A stretch of DNA of 12,453 bases. Source: an uncultured Eubacterium sp. (lineage in GTDB: Bacteria > Bacillota > Clostridia > Peptostreptococcales > Anaerovoracaceae). The notes beneath the pieces were generated by a model. That model did not search any database, was not told the DNA's origin, and saw nothing but the letters and a program-made list of their open reading frames with translations. A program made the translations under genes and the position numbers. Position 1 is the stretch's first letter, and each line of letters begins with the position of its first letter. Shown piece by piece: positions 6,498-12,453 of the stretch. The stretch lies in assembly GCA_900551775.1 (NCBI GenBank), contig URXI01000101.1, positions 1 through 12,453 of the forward strand, written 5' to 3'.

Positions 6498-6517
6498 GGA
6501 AAATTCATATTCCTGTA

Positions 6518-6571
6518 TTGACAGAGCATATATGGAGCAGTTATACTCAAGCTGACAAATATTTTATTTGT
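6518..6571 (+). promoter_or_regulatory. Promoter of the M14 peptidase with a downstream palindrome
   Basis: TTGACA (6518-6523) and TATACT (6542-6547) are 18 bp apart. The expected start of transcription (about 6554) coincides with the inverted repeat ACAAAT/ATTTGT (6555-6560 and 6566-6571, 5-base centre), a candidate operator. The following leader to 6610 is AT-rich. Confidence 0.7.
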
Positions 6572-6610
6572 GATATTTTATTACCACTTTAGTTTGAAAT
6601 GGAGGTAAAC

Positions 6611-9600
6611 ATGGACTGTTTTAGACGAAAAAGAACGAGAAGTAAAATCCTGACAATGGTACTCGCCATTACAATGGTAATGTCCTCTTTTGTTATGGCA
6701 GTTCCTGCTTTCGCCGCGGACCAAAGCGCACCGCAGGGCGCAATCGTATTTGACAATACCGGGGCAGGCGAAGACGCAATTTCACTTTTAGACGCCAGAT
6801 CTTATACGGCAAAGGTAAAAGTGGATATGACTAAGGAAGAACTTGAAAAAGCTATCGCAGACGGCGCTTTCCAGTGGACCCTTGCCAGAACTGCGGGGAT
6901 GCAGGATGCATCGATGTTCCCGTATCAGTATCTAGGCGGCAAGCTGGAGGACTGGAAGTGCGAAAAGACAGAAGTCCAAGAGCGCGGCCCGCTTTTCAAG
7001 AACATTAAGCAGACCGCAGTAGTGGAAGGTGACGCTGTATACTTACAGCTTTCCTTTGATGCCAAGACCATGTTCGGCTATAACGGCGTTGACGGCAGAG
7101 GCCGCAAAGCCGTCAGAAACAGGATCTTGGACTACACTGGAGAATACACCCTGGCCTGCACCAATGGCGATGCCAAGCTGGGTGAAACTTCCGTATGGGT
7201 CAGACCTTATGATTCTTTCCACACCCAGGCCATGGTTGACAAGAAAATAGACGAGCTGGCAAGAAGAGCCAACGCTGCGGGCATTTACGCCAAAGTCGAA
7301 CAGATCGGCACCTCTTCGGCAGGCTACCCGATGAGAGCGCTGTTCATTTCCGCTTCTTCCAGCGATCTGTCGAACTCTCAGGCATTGGCAAAGAGAGCAG
7401 AGAGCGAACCGGCCAAGGTACAGGCAGAGATCAAAAATGGAAGTCTCAAGTACAAAGTGCCGATCATGTACAGCAACATCCATGCAGATGAAATCATCGG
7501 ACCTGACGCCTGTCTGGATTTTGTTGAAGCACTGGTAGAAGCCGCTGAAGGCGGCGGCAAAATCCCATATACCAAGATTACGGGACTGACCAGTGCCGGA
7601 ACTGCCGCTGTGAAATCAGAAATGGCAGAAAGGGGCAAAGTGTGGTCTGAACTGATCAAAGACAAAGTGACAGGTGTCGGCTACATACGCGGCAATGGAA
7701 AAGTTGAGCCGACGTCCACATCATCCGGCGCGTCCTCCTATTCGAGAACCAGCGACGCAACGGTAAATATGACAGATGAAGAGATGGCAAAATACTACAA
7801 CATGAAGGATACGAACCTCAACGTTAAAGAAATCCTCGACGACGTATTCTTTATCGTCGTACCGTCAGAGAACGTAGACGGCAGAACCAATTTCACCCGT
7901 ACTAACTCCAACTATTTCGACCTGAACAGAGACAATACCTACCAGACCCAGGCCGAGACCCAGGCGATGACCGCTTTGATCGCAAAGTGGAACCCGATCT
8001 CCTTCCACGAGATTCACGGATTCTATGAGCAGTTCCAGGTAGAGCCTTGTTCGCCGACCCACGAGCCAAATGCAGAATACGACCTGTTTATGGATACGGC
8101 GCTGGCACAGGGGGAAAACTTTGGTTCTACGGCAATCGCCAACAACGAGAAGATCAACAGCTTCCAGGTTCCAATGCGCGACTACCTGGAGGTAGATAAG
8201 AGCGGAAAGAAGAACTGGATTCCATTTGACGACATGTCCACAAGCTATACGCCGCAGTACGCATTTCTCCATGGCGTCAATGCATTTACAGTAGAAGTTC
8301 CATATGGCAGCCAGGAAGCAGTGGATGCCATCAAATACGGTTTTGTCGGTAATGCGGCCTTCGTGGCGGAGAACAAAGACAGGATGTTCACCAACCAGCT
8401 GGAGTTTTACCGCAGAGGAATGGAAAACATCGACGCAGATACGATTCGTCCGTGGTATGTGAGCCAGAGTGACGAGATTGGCGCAGAAGCAGACGTATTC
8501 CGCAAGAAATATAAAGAAAACGATAACTTCTTCCCTGAATATTACATCATTCCGATGACGTCCTCTAAGCAGCAGGATATGAAAGCTGCGAAGGAGATGG
8601 TAGAATACCTGCTGAGAAATGACGTCAAGCTGAAGAAGCTGACGGCAGATGTGAAGATTGGCGGCGTGACCTATGTGAAAGGCTCCATCGTCGTTGACAT
8701 GCATCAGGCCAAGAGAAATATGGCCAATGCAGCCCTTTACACCAACGTGGTCATCACCGATTGGAACGACCTCTATTCTGAGCCGCTGACGGCCTTCTCC
8801 CAGCTGAGAGGTTTTGATATGGCAGTTATCACCCAAAAGGGAGCGATCAAAGGATCCAAGATGCAGGCGGTCACCAGCGCTCCTGCCATCAAATCGGCAA
8901 AATCCGGCAGCGGAAACTATACGATTTTGAGGAACAACAGCATCGATGCGATCCAAGCGGTCAATGCCTTGCTCAAGAAAGGCAAAGCCGTCGGCATGGT
9001 TACATCGGGTACTTATAAAGGAGAATTCCTGGTATCCACGGCAGATTTCAATTCCGTAAAGAATCAGTACATTCTGAAAGGATATTCTGTAAAAACCGCT
9101 CCAAAGGCGAAGGTGATCAAGAAGTCCGTGAAGGTCTACATCCCTGGCAGAACGGCATCACCGTTTGAGTCCAACGAACAGGGAGCCTACGGCGTGAAAA
9201 ACTACTCAGACAGACTGAATACCAGTCTGGGCTGGGATCTCTTCGCATACGGAAAGCAGATGGGATTCACCATCGTCAGCGATCCTGCAAAGGCGGACGT
9301 GATCGTTGGAAACCGCGGTCTGACTGATGCAGAGATTGCTCTGGTCAAAGAAGGAAAACCGTATGTCGGCTACACGGCAAACGCCCTGAAGGCAGCCAAG
9401 GCAATGGGCATCGGCGTGGAATATGTGGACGGAGGCGGTTATGACGCTCTGACCACTGTGACTTACGAAAGCGACAGCTTGATTACTGCAAAATATGCCA
9501 AGGAAAAAGACTTCATCGTGTATGGATATGGCGGCAACTACATTACCAGCGTTCCTGAGGGCGCCAAAGTTCTGGTTAAGACCACGTCCGATTATCCGAT

Positions 9601-10108
9601 TGAAGGCTTCATGTCCTCTGCACATATCGAGAAGTACAAGAATACGGTACAGGCCATCGACTATGCCAAGAACGGCATGAAGGTCACTTTGTTTGCCAAC
9701 ACTTTGACCAACAAAGCGCACCAGCAGGATGATTATCGCTTTGCCGCAAACGCCATCTACGAAAAGATGCTGGGTGAGGATTTTGCAAACGCGAAGACCA
9801 TCAAAGGCGTGCAGAATACGACAATCTCGGCAAAATCAGCAAAGGCAGAAACGGGAATCAAAGTATCCTGGAAAAAGAGCGGCAGCTACAAGGTAGATAA
9901 GTATCAGGTATACAGAAGCACAAAGAAGAGCAGCTATGGCAGCAAAGCGTATTACGTGACAAAGGACGCCAAGACCATATCTTTTGAAGATGGGAAAAAC
10001 CTGAAGAAAGGAACCCGTTACTACTACAAGGTTCGCGGTGTGAGAAAGATCAGCGGGAAGACTTACTATACCAAGTGGTCCAACCAGGCGAGCAGAGTCT
10101 ATAAATAG
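6611..10108 (+). CDS. Large secreted M14 family zinc carboxypeptidase with GATase1-like region and FN3-like tail
   Basis: A 1165-aa exported protein. Residues 1-36 are a Sec signal peptide (FRRKRTR, hydrophobic core 13-31, likely cut after AFA at 35). An N-terminal region without assigned domain runs to about 200. The M14 metallopeptidase domain spans about 205-600: HADE (291-294) gives zinc ligands H291 and E294, FDLNRD (436-441) carries the substrate-binding Asn-Arg pair, SFHEIHG (464-470) supplies the third zinc ligand (probably H466), and TVEVPYG (560-566) the catalytic E562. All key residues are present. About 615-740 and 840-1055 resemble the C-terminal GATase1-like part of large M14 enzymes (YYIIP 644-648, SLGWDLF 872-878, NGMKVTLFAN 1021-1030). 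About 1070-1165 is fibronectin III-like. It should trim peptides outside the cell, feeding amino-acid metabolism or acting on wall peptides. No LPXTG anchor is seen. ATG 6611 follows GGAGGT; ATG 6599 precedes that site and is rejected. Confidence 0.9.
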   Translation: MDCFRRKRTRSKILTMVLAITMVMSSFVMAVPAFAADQSAPQGAIVFDNTGAGEDAISLLDARSYTAKVKVDMTKEELEKAIADGAFQWTLARTAGMQDASMFPYQYLGGKLEDWKCEKTEVQERGPLFKNIKQTAVVEGDAVYLQLSFDAKTMFGYNGVDGRGRKAVRNRILDYTGEYTLACTNGDAKLGETSVWVRPYDSFHTQAMVDKKIDELARRANAAGIYAKVEQIGTSSAGYPMRALFISASSSDLSNSQALAKRAESEPAKVQAEIKNGSLKYKVPIMYSNIHADEIIGPDACLDFVEALVEAAEGGGKIPYTKITGLTSAGTAAVKSEMAERGKVWSELIKDKVTGVGYIRGNGKVEPTSTSSGASSYSRTSDATVNMTDEEMAKYYNMKDTNLNVKEILDDVFFIVVPSENVDGRTNFTRTNSNYFDLNRDNTYQTQAETQAMTALIAKWNPISFHEIHGFYEQFQVEPCSPTHEPNAEYDLFMDTALAQGENFGSTAIANNEKINSFQVPMRDYLEVDKSGKKNWIPFDDMSTSYTPQYAFLHGVNAFTVEVPYGSQEAVDAIKYGFVGNAAFVAENKDRMFTNQLEFYRRGMENIDADTIRPWYVSQSDEIGAEADVFRKKYKENDNFFPEYYIIPMTSSKQQDMKAAKEMVEYLLRNDVKLKKLTADVKIGGVTYVKGSIVVDMHQAKRNMANAALYTNVVITDWNDLYSEPLTAFSQLRGFDMAVITQKGAIKGSKMQAVTSAPAIKSAKSGSGNYTILRNNSIDAIQAVNALLKKGKAVGMVTSGTYKGEFLVSTADFNSVKNQYILKGYSVKTAPKAKVIKKSVKVYIPGRTASPFESNEQGAYGVKNYSDRLNTSLGWDLFAYGKQMGFTIVSDPAKADVIVGNRGLTDAEIALVKEGKPYVGYTANALKAAKAMGIGVEYVDGGGYDALTTVTYESDSLITAKYAKEKDFIVYGYGGNYITSVPEGAKVLVKTTSDYPIEGFMSSAHIEKYKNTVQAIDYAKNGMKVTLFANTLTNKAHQQDDYRFAANAIYEKMLGEDFANAKTIKGVQNTTISAKSAKAETGIKVSWKKSGSYKVDKYQVYRSTKKSSYGSKAYYVTKDAKTISFEDGKNLKKGTRYYYKVRGVRKISGKTYYTKWSNQASRVYK

Positions 10109-10123
10109 AAAATTATAAAAATG

Positions 10124-10167
10124 GCGCATCGGTGATTTCATCATCGGTGCGCTAATTTTGTTTTTTT
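10124..10167 (+). terminator. Intrinsic terminator of the M14 peptidase gene
   Basis: GCGCATCGGTGAT (10124-10136) pairs with ATCATCGGTGCGC (10140-10152) over 13 positions with two G-T pairs, followed by TAATTTTG and seven T residues (10161-10167). It begins 15 bases after the stop codon. Confidence 0.85.
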
Positions 10168-10198
10168 GAAGACATTAAACAATAAAAAAACATTTTTG

Positions 10199-10227
10199 TT
10201 GTACAGGAAATCGCCATATGGTATAAT
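10199..10227 (+). promoter_or_regulatory. Extended -10 promoter upstream of the hairpin-rich element
   Basis: TTGTAC (10199-10204) and TATAAT (10222-10227) are 17 bp apart, with TGG (10219-10221) directly before the -10 box giving the extended TGn motif. Transcription would start near 10234, exactly where the series of hairpins begins, over 200 bases ahead of the DUF1805 gene. Confidence 0.7.
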
Positions 10228-10360
10228 GGTTCCGTTCGTCTTACGGCGTTGCCATTCTGCCCCAAGCTTGCTTGGCTAGGCAGAATGGACAGCGAAGCGA
10301 GCATCGCGAGCGTAGGAGTATTGCGTAAGCAATACGTTGTCGCAAGGAAGAAACCATTGA
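10228..10360 (+). ncRNA. Candidate structured RNA or dispersed palindromic element
   Basis: Three stems can be seen. CCGT/ACGG (10232-10246) is small. A long hairpin pairs CCATTCTGCC (10252-10261) with GGCAGAATGG (10279-10288), stacked on CCAAGC (10262-10267) with GCTTGG (10270-10275) and a CTA bulge. A third pairs GTATTGC (10318-10324) with GCAATAC (10329-10335) closed by GTAA, a GNRA-type loop. Between them lies a segment of repeated GCGA/GCGAGC units (10292-10312). I recognise no known riboswitch or RNA family. It could be a small RNA, a 5' leader of the DUF1805 gene, or a copy of a genomic repeat. No T-run ends it. Confidence 0.4.
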
Positions 10361-10406
10361 ATCATGAATTTCGATGGAATTTTCAAAGGAATATTCATGA
10401 TATAAT
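10361..10406 (+). promoter_or_regulatory. Second extended -10 promoter of the DUF1805 gene within a 9-bp inverted repeat
   Basis: TATAAT (10401-10406) preceded by TGA (10398-10400) forms an extended -10 box; no good -35 is seen. The arms ATCATGAAT (10361-10369) and ATTCATGAT (10393-10401) are exact complements, and the right arm covers the TGn motif and first base of the -10 box. This looks like an operator over a promoter, 39 bases ahead of the DUF1805 start. Confidence 0.6.
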
Positions 10407-10444
10407 GAGGATAGAATTTACGAGACGAGAAAGGAAGAGATAAA

Positions 10445-10747
10445 ATGATTCAGATTGAAATGTTAAATGTAAATGGTCAGCCCATTCAGGGCGTGCGCAT
10501 CCTGGCTCCCGGCGGAGAGGGCCATCCCAACATGCTGGTCCTGCTCTGCAAAAAAGGCTATGTCATGTGCGGCTACCTGAACCAGGCAACGGCGGAAGCG
10601 GTGAAAGATGCTGCTGCTGTCGTAGGCGGAAGCACTTTTGAAGAAATCCTGGCAAACCCGGTGAAGAGCGTTTCCCCTGAGGCAGAAGCCCTTGGCATCG
10701 CTGTGGGCATGACCGGCGCCCAGGCTTGCGAGAAACTGAACGCATAG
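10445..10747 (+). CDS. DUF1805 (YunC-like) family protein
   Basis: A 100-aa single-domain protein of the DUF1805 family, which includes Bacillus YunC. The hallmark GYVMCGYL (38-45) and the C-terminal GIAVGMTG (84-91) match the family pattern, and the length is normal. Function is unknown; it is predicted to be cytoplasmic. The ATG follows AAGGAAGAG (10431-10439). The gene is monocistronic: a promoter with palindrome lies upstream, and the next terminator is at 10849. In front of it is the hairpin-rich region, which could be part of its leader if transcription begins at the promoter at 10199-10227. Confidence 0.85.
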   Translation: MIQIEMLNVNGQPIQGVRILAPGGEGHPNMLVLLCKKGYVMCGYLNQATAEAVKDAAAVVGGSTFEEILANPVKSVSPEAEALGIAVGMTGAQACEKLNA

Positions 10748-10763
10748 CTCGTATAGCCTGCTT

Positions 10764-10826
10764 TGGCACTGGATTGCTGAGGACGTTCGGAACCCGTGGC
10801 CGTCTGGCACCGAGTTGCTGAGGACG
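10764..10826 (+). repeat. 22-bp imperfect direct repeat after the DUF1805 gene
   Basis: Copies at 10764-10785 and 10805-10826 begin TGGCAC and end TTGCTGAGGACG, with three mismatches in the middle and a 41-bp period. They lie in a 100-base stretch with no gene between the DUF1805 stop and its terminator. It may be a small local duplication or a decayed sequence; nothing shows a function. Confidence 0.5.
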
Positions 10827-10848
10827 CGTAACGCATGATCGACATATG

Positions 10849-10885
10849 GCTGCCCACTGATAGGAGTGCGGCAGCTGTTTTGTTT
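10849..10885 (+). terminator. Intrinsic terminator downstream of DUF1805
   Basis: GCTGCC (10849-10854) pairs with GGCAGC (10870-10875), with an inner ACT/AGT pair (10856-10858 and 10865-10867), followed by TGTTTTGTTT. It separates DUF1805 from the MFS leader, and its T-rich tail runs into the -35 box of the next promoter. Confidence 0.65.
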
Positions 10886-10912
10886 GACAGGGAAAAATCG
10901 CCCGTGTCGTAT
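10884..10912 (+). promoter_or_regulatory. Possible promoter of the MFS leader
   Basis: TTGACA (10884-10889) is a perfect -35 box. At 17 bp the -10 would be TCGTAT (10907-10912), a poor match; TATGGA (10910-10915) is an alternative at 20 bp. The weak -10 suggests low or activator-dependent transcription. Confidence 0.45.
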
Positions 10913-10939
10913 GGATAAATGGAAGGAGGTGAACAAAAA

Positions 10940-10981
10940 GTGAAGCTGGTAATTGCTGAAGCTCCATGCAAGGTCTGTTAG
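10940..10981 (+). CDS. Leader peptide (13 aa) upstream of the MFS transporter
   Basis: A short ORF starting with GTG encodes MKLVIAEAPCKVC and ends with TAG at 10979. Its ribosome binding site, AAGGAGGTGA (10923-10932), is complementary to the 16S rRNA tail over ten bases with 7-base spacing, far stronger than the sites of most genes here. Codons 8-10 form the left arm of a 9-bp hairpin, and codons 9-13 take part in a competing 12-bp stem, so a ribosome on this ORF would decide which structure forms. This is the layout of attenuation leaders of inducible resistance genes. The first seven residues also resemble the start of type IA topoisomerases such as TopB (KLVIAEKPS), so it could be the stub of a lost gene. 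Confidence 0.5.
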   Translation: MKLVIAEAPCKVC

Positions 10982-11061
10982 GACGAAACCGGCATGGAGC
11001 GAATCCTTGATTCGTCCAAGAGACTTTGCATGTTAATTGAACCGTTATTGATTTCAATTAA
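10961..11061 (+). promoter_or_regulatory. Leader with mutually exclusive hairpins (candidate attenuator of the MFS gene)
   Basis: Structure 1: GCTCCATGC (10961-10969) with GCATGGAGC (10992-11000), followed by a small GAATC/GATTC hairpin (11001-11013). Structure 2: CATGCAAGGTCT (10965-10976) with AGACTTTGCATG (11021-11032), one G-T pair, enclosing GGACGAA (10981-10987) with TTCGTCC (11011-11017). The two share the left arm and cannot coexist. A third hairpin, TTAATTGAA (11033-11041) with TTCAATTAA (11053-11061), abuts the ribosome binding site of the transporter. No T-run follows any stem, so control of translation is likelier than of termination. GCTCC (10961-10965) and TCCTT (11004-11008) could each pair with that site (GGAGC 11065-11069, AAGGA 11063-11067). 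Confidence 0.6.
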
Positions 11062-11077
11062 AAAGGAGCAAAGTCAA

Positions 11078-12370
11078 ATGAAAAATATAAATACAATCTT
11101 AAAAGAACTCCACAGCTTTCTGATTCTGTGGTCTACCCAGTCGCTGTCCCTGCTGGGCAGTTCCATGACCAATTTTGCGCTGGTGATGTGGACCTACCAG
11201 GAAAAAGGATCGGCCTTGACCACGGCGATGCTGTCCGTGTGTTCCTATGCGCCCTATGTCTTGATGAGCATCTTCGCAGGCGCTCTCAGCGACAAGTGGA
11301 ACAAAAAGGTGACCATGCTTGTCAGCGACAGCTTTGCGGCGCTCTGCACGGCTGCGGTCTTGCTGCTGCTGAAAACGGGGAACCTGGAAATCTGGCACCT
11401 CTATTGTCTCAATGCCTTGAACGGCCTGATGGGTACGGTGCAGCAGCCTGCGGGGGATGTGGCGATCAGCCTGATCACCCCCAAGGCGCATTATCAAAAA
11501 GTAAGCGGGCTGCGTTCGCTCTCTAACTCCTTGGTCAATATCCTGTCACCTGTGGCCGCGACCACGCTCTTTGCGGCATTTGGCCTAGACGCTGTCATCT
11601 GCTTTGACCTGTGCACTTTCGGGATCGCCTTTCTCTCACTGGCGTTTTTCGTGGAAATCCCCAAAGTACAGGAATTAAAGGACAAAGGGGAAACTTTGCT
11701 GCAGTCGGCAAAGGGCGGATTGCGTTATCTGAAGGAGCATCGCGGAATCTTGGATCTGATTTTCTTTCTGGCGGCCATCAACCTGACCGCGTCCATGTAT
11801 AACGCGGCATTTCCTGCCATGCTTCTTTCTCGGAGCGGGGGCGGAGAAGGGGCGCTGGCCATCGTTAACGCCTCGGTCGGTGCAGCCATGGTCGTTGGTA
11901 GCTTGGCAGCTTCGGCCTTGCCTGCGACAAAGAGCAGAGTCCGTGTGATTCTGGGAGCCCTGCTACTGTCCATGAGTACAGAGAACTTTTTTCTGGCCTT
12001 TGGAAATTCGGTGCCGGTCTGGTGCATCGGCGCGGTTCTGGGCTGGATCGGGATTCCGATCATGAACGCCAACATGGAGGTGCTCTTCCGCAGCTACATT
12101 CCGGTGGAGATGCAGGGCAGAGTATATTCCGCACGAAACACCCTGCAGTTTTTTACGATTCCCATCGGTTATTTCCTGGGCGGTGTCCTCGTTGACAAGG
12201 TCTTCGAGCCGTTTATGGCAAGCCGGGAGGTGGGCAGTCTCTTTCTGACCCTCTTTGGCAGCGGCAAAGGCTCCGGCGCAGCTTTGTTTTTCTTGGTGAT
12301 CGGCATCGTCGGCGTGGCGACCTGTCTGTGGTTTAGGAGGGATAAAGAGATATGGAAGCTGGAGGAGTGA
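11078..12370 (+). CDS. MFS transporter, drug-efflux type (DHA3/Mef-like)
   Basis: A 430-aa membrane protein of the major facilitator superfamily with about 12 hydrophobic segments. Motif A, GALSDKWNKKVTM (68-80), lies in the loop after the second segment. The N-terminus (AxxQSLSLLGSSMTNFALVMW pattern, about 18-38) and overall order resemble macrolide-efflux Mef-like proteins of the DHA3 group, proton-driven exporters in the cytoplasmic membrane. Substrate is unknown. The open frame runs back to an ATG at 10994, but that lies within a hairpin arm with no ribosome binding site. ATG 11078 follows AAGGAG (11063-11068) at 9 bases and gives a normal family N-terminus, so it is chosen. It is preceded by a 13-codon leader ORF and alternative hairpins, suggesting induction by an inhibitor that stalls ribosomes. 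No terminator is visible in the 83 bases left in the window. Confidence 0.88.
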   Translation: MKNINTILKELHSFLILWSTQSLSLLGSSMTNFALVMWTYQEKGSALTTAMLSVCSYAPYVLMSIFAGALSDKWNKKVTMLVSDSFAALCTAAVLLLLKTGNLEIWHLYCLNALNGLMGTVQQPAGDVAISLITPKAHYQKVSGLRSLSNSLVNILSPVAATTLFAAFGLDAVICFDLCTFGIAFLSLAFFVEIPKVQELKDKGETLLQSAKGGLRYLKEHRGILDLIFFLAAINLTASMYNAAFPAMLLSRSGGGEGALAIVNASVGAAMVVGSLAASALPATKSRVRVILGALLLSMSTENFFLAFGNSVPVWCIGAVLGWIGIPIMNANMEVLFRSYIPVEMQGRVYSARNTLQFFTIPIGYFLGGVLVDKVFEPFMASREVGSLFLTLFGSGKGSGAALFFLVIGIVGVATCLWFRRDKEIWKLEE

Positions 12371-12453
12371 AGATAGAAAATTTGCTATAGAAGTATCAAA
12401 AGGGGTTGTTGCACTAAGACCGAGTAATCCATGGATCAGATCAAACGGCGCAA

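Noticed and set aside
7865..8956. A 363-codon open frame antisense to the M14 peptidase gene
   Set aside because: It mirrors a well-supported gene with catalytic motifs, shows no recognisable domain, and has a composition typical of a shadow frame.
10249..10443. A 64-codon + strand open frame before DUF1805
   Set aside because: It runs through the hairpins and the second promoter, lacks a ribosome binding site, and looks like translation of structured non-coding DNA.
10994..11077. 28-residue N-terminal extension of the MFS protein
   Set aside because: Its ATG is in a hairpin arm with no ribosome binding site, and the extension is not transporter-like; ATG 11078 has AAGGAG at proper distance.
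12396..12453. GGGGTTGTTGCACTAAG near the window end as a possible insertion sequence terminus, and an ATG at 12431
   Set aside because: It vaguely recalls transposon ends, but no partner inverted repeat, target duplication or transposase is visible, and the ATG has no ribosome binding site and only seven codons in the window.

Overview
The window looks like chromosomal DNA of a low-to-mid-GC anaerobic Bacillota, most likely a clostridium. Supporting signs are near-consensus sigma-A promoters, strong AGGAGG-type ribosome binding sites, GTG/ATG starts, and families common in Clostridia (WYL regulator, MATE, DUF3795, TfoX_N, DUF1638, DUF1805, secreted M14 peptidase with an FN3-like tail). The exact genus cannot be fixed from the sequence. 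I see no integrase, transposase, tRNA, rRNA or CRISPR array.

Layout. (1) 85-1825, + strand: a chloramphenicol-acetyltransferase-like gene behind a perfect TTGACA/TATAAT promoter. It is followed by an eroded relative of the cobalamin-pathway methyltransferase CobL/CbiET, closed by a terminator that also faces the convergent block. (2) 1833-3527, - strand: an HTH/WYL regulator, then a Cys-rich DUF3795 protein and a TfoX N-terminal-domain protein. A perfect 13-bp inverted repeat lies between the regulator and the pair. (3) 3437-3847: a divergent intergenic region with nested inverted repeats, then the promoter of a MATE efflux gene (3848-5230). (4) 5256-6455: a two-gene operon of a DUF1638 protein and an Rrf2 regulator joined by a 4-base overlap. 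It has a consensus promoter whose -10 box sits inside a palindrome, and ends in a strong terminator. (5) 6518-10167: one large secreted M14 zinc peptidase (1165 aa) with a GATase1-like region and an FN3-like tail, with its own promoter and terminator. (6) 10168-10444: an intergenic region with two extended -10 promoters and several stable hairpins, including one capped by GTAA. It leads into a small DUF1805 gene. (7) 10849-12370: a terminator, then a long leader with a 13-codon upstream ORF and mutually exclusive hairpins, then an MFS drug-efflux-like transporter. The last about 80 bases hold no gene I can support.

How it fits together. Three genes suggest handling of antimicrobials or other toxic small molecules: the CAT-like acetyltransferase, the MATE pump and the MFS pump. 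The MFS leader has the form of ribosome-stalling (attenuation) control seen upstream of some antibiotic-resistance genes. Two other proteins have distant corrinoid links: the CobL-like protein by homology, and the DUF1638 protein by the known genomic company of its family. No cobalamin operon is visible. The most interesting items are the MFS leader, the hairpin-rich element before DUF1805, the Rrf2/DUF1638 operator and the motif-eroded CobL relative.
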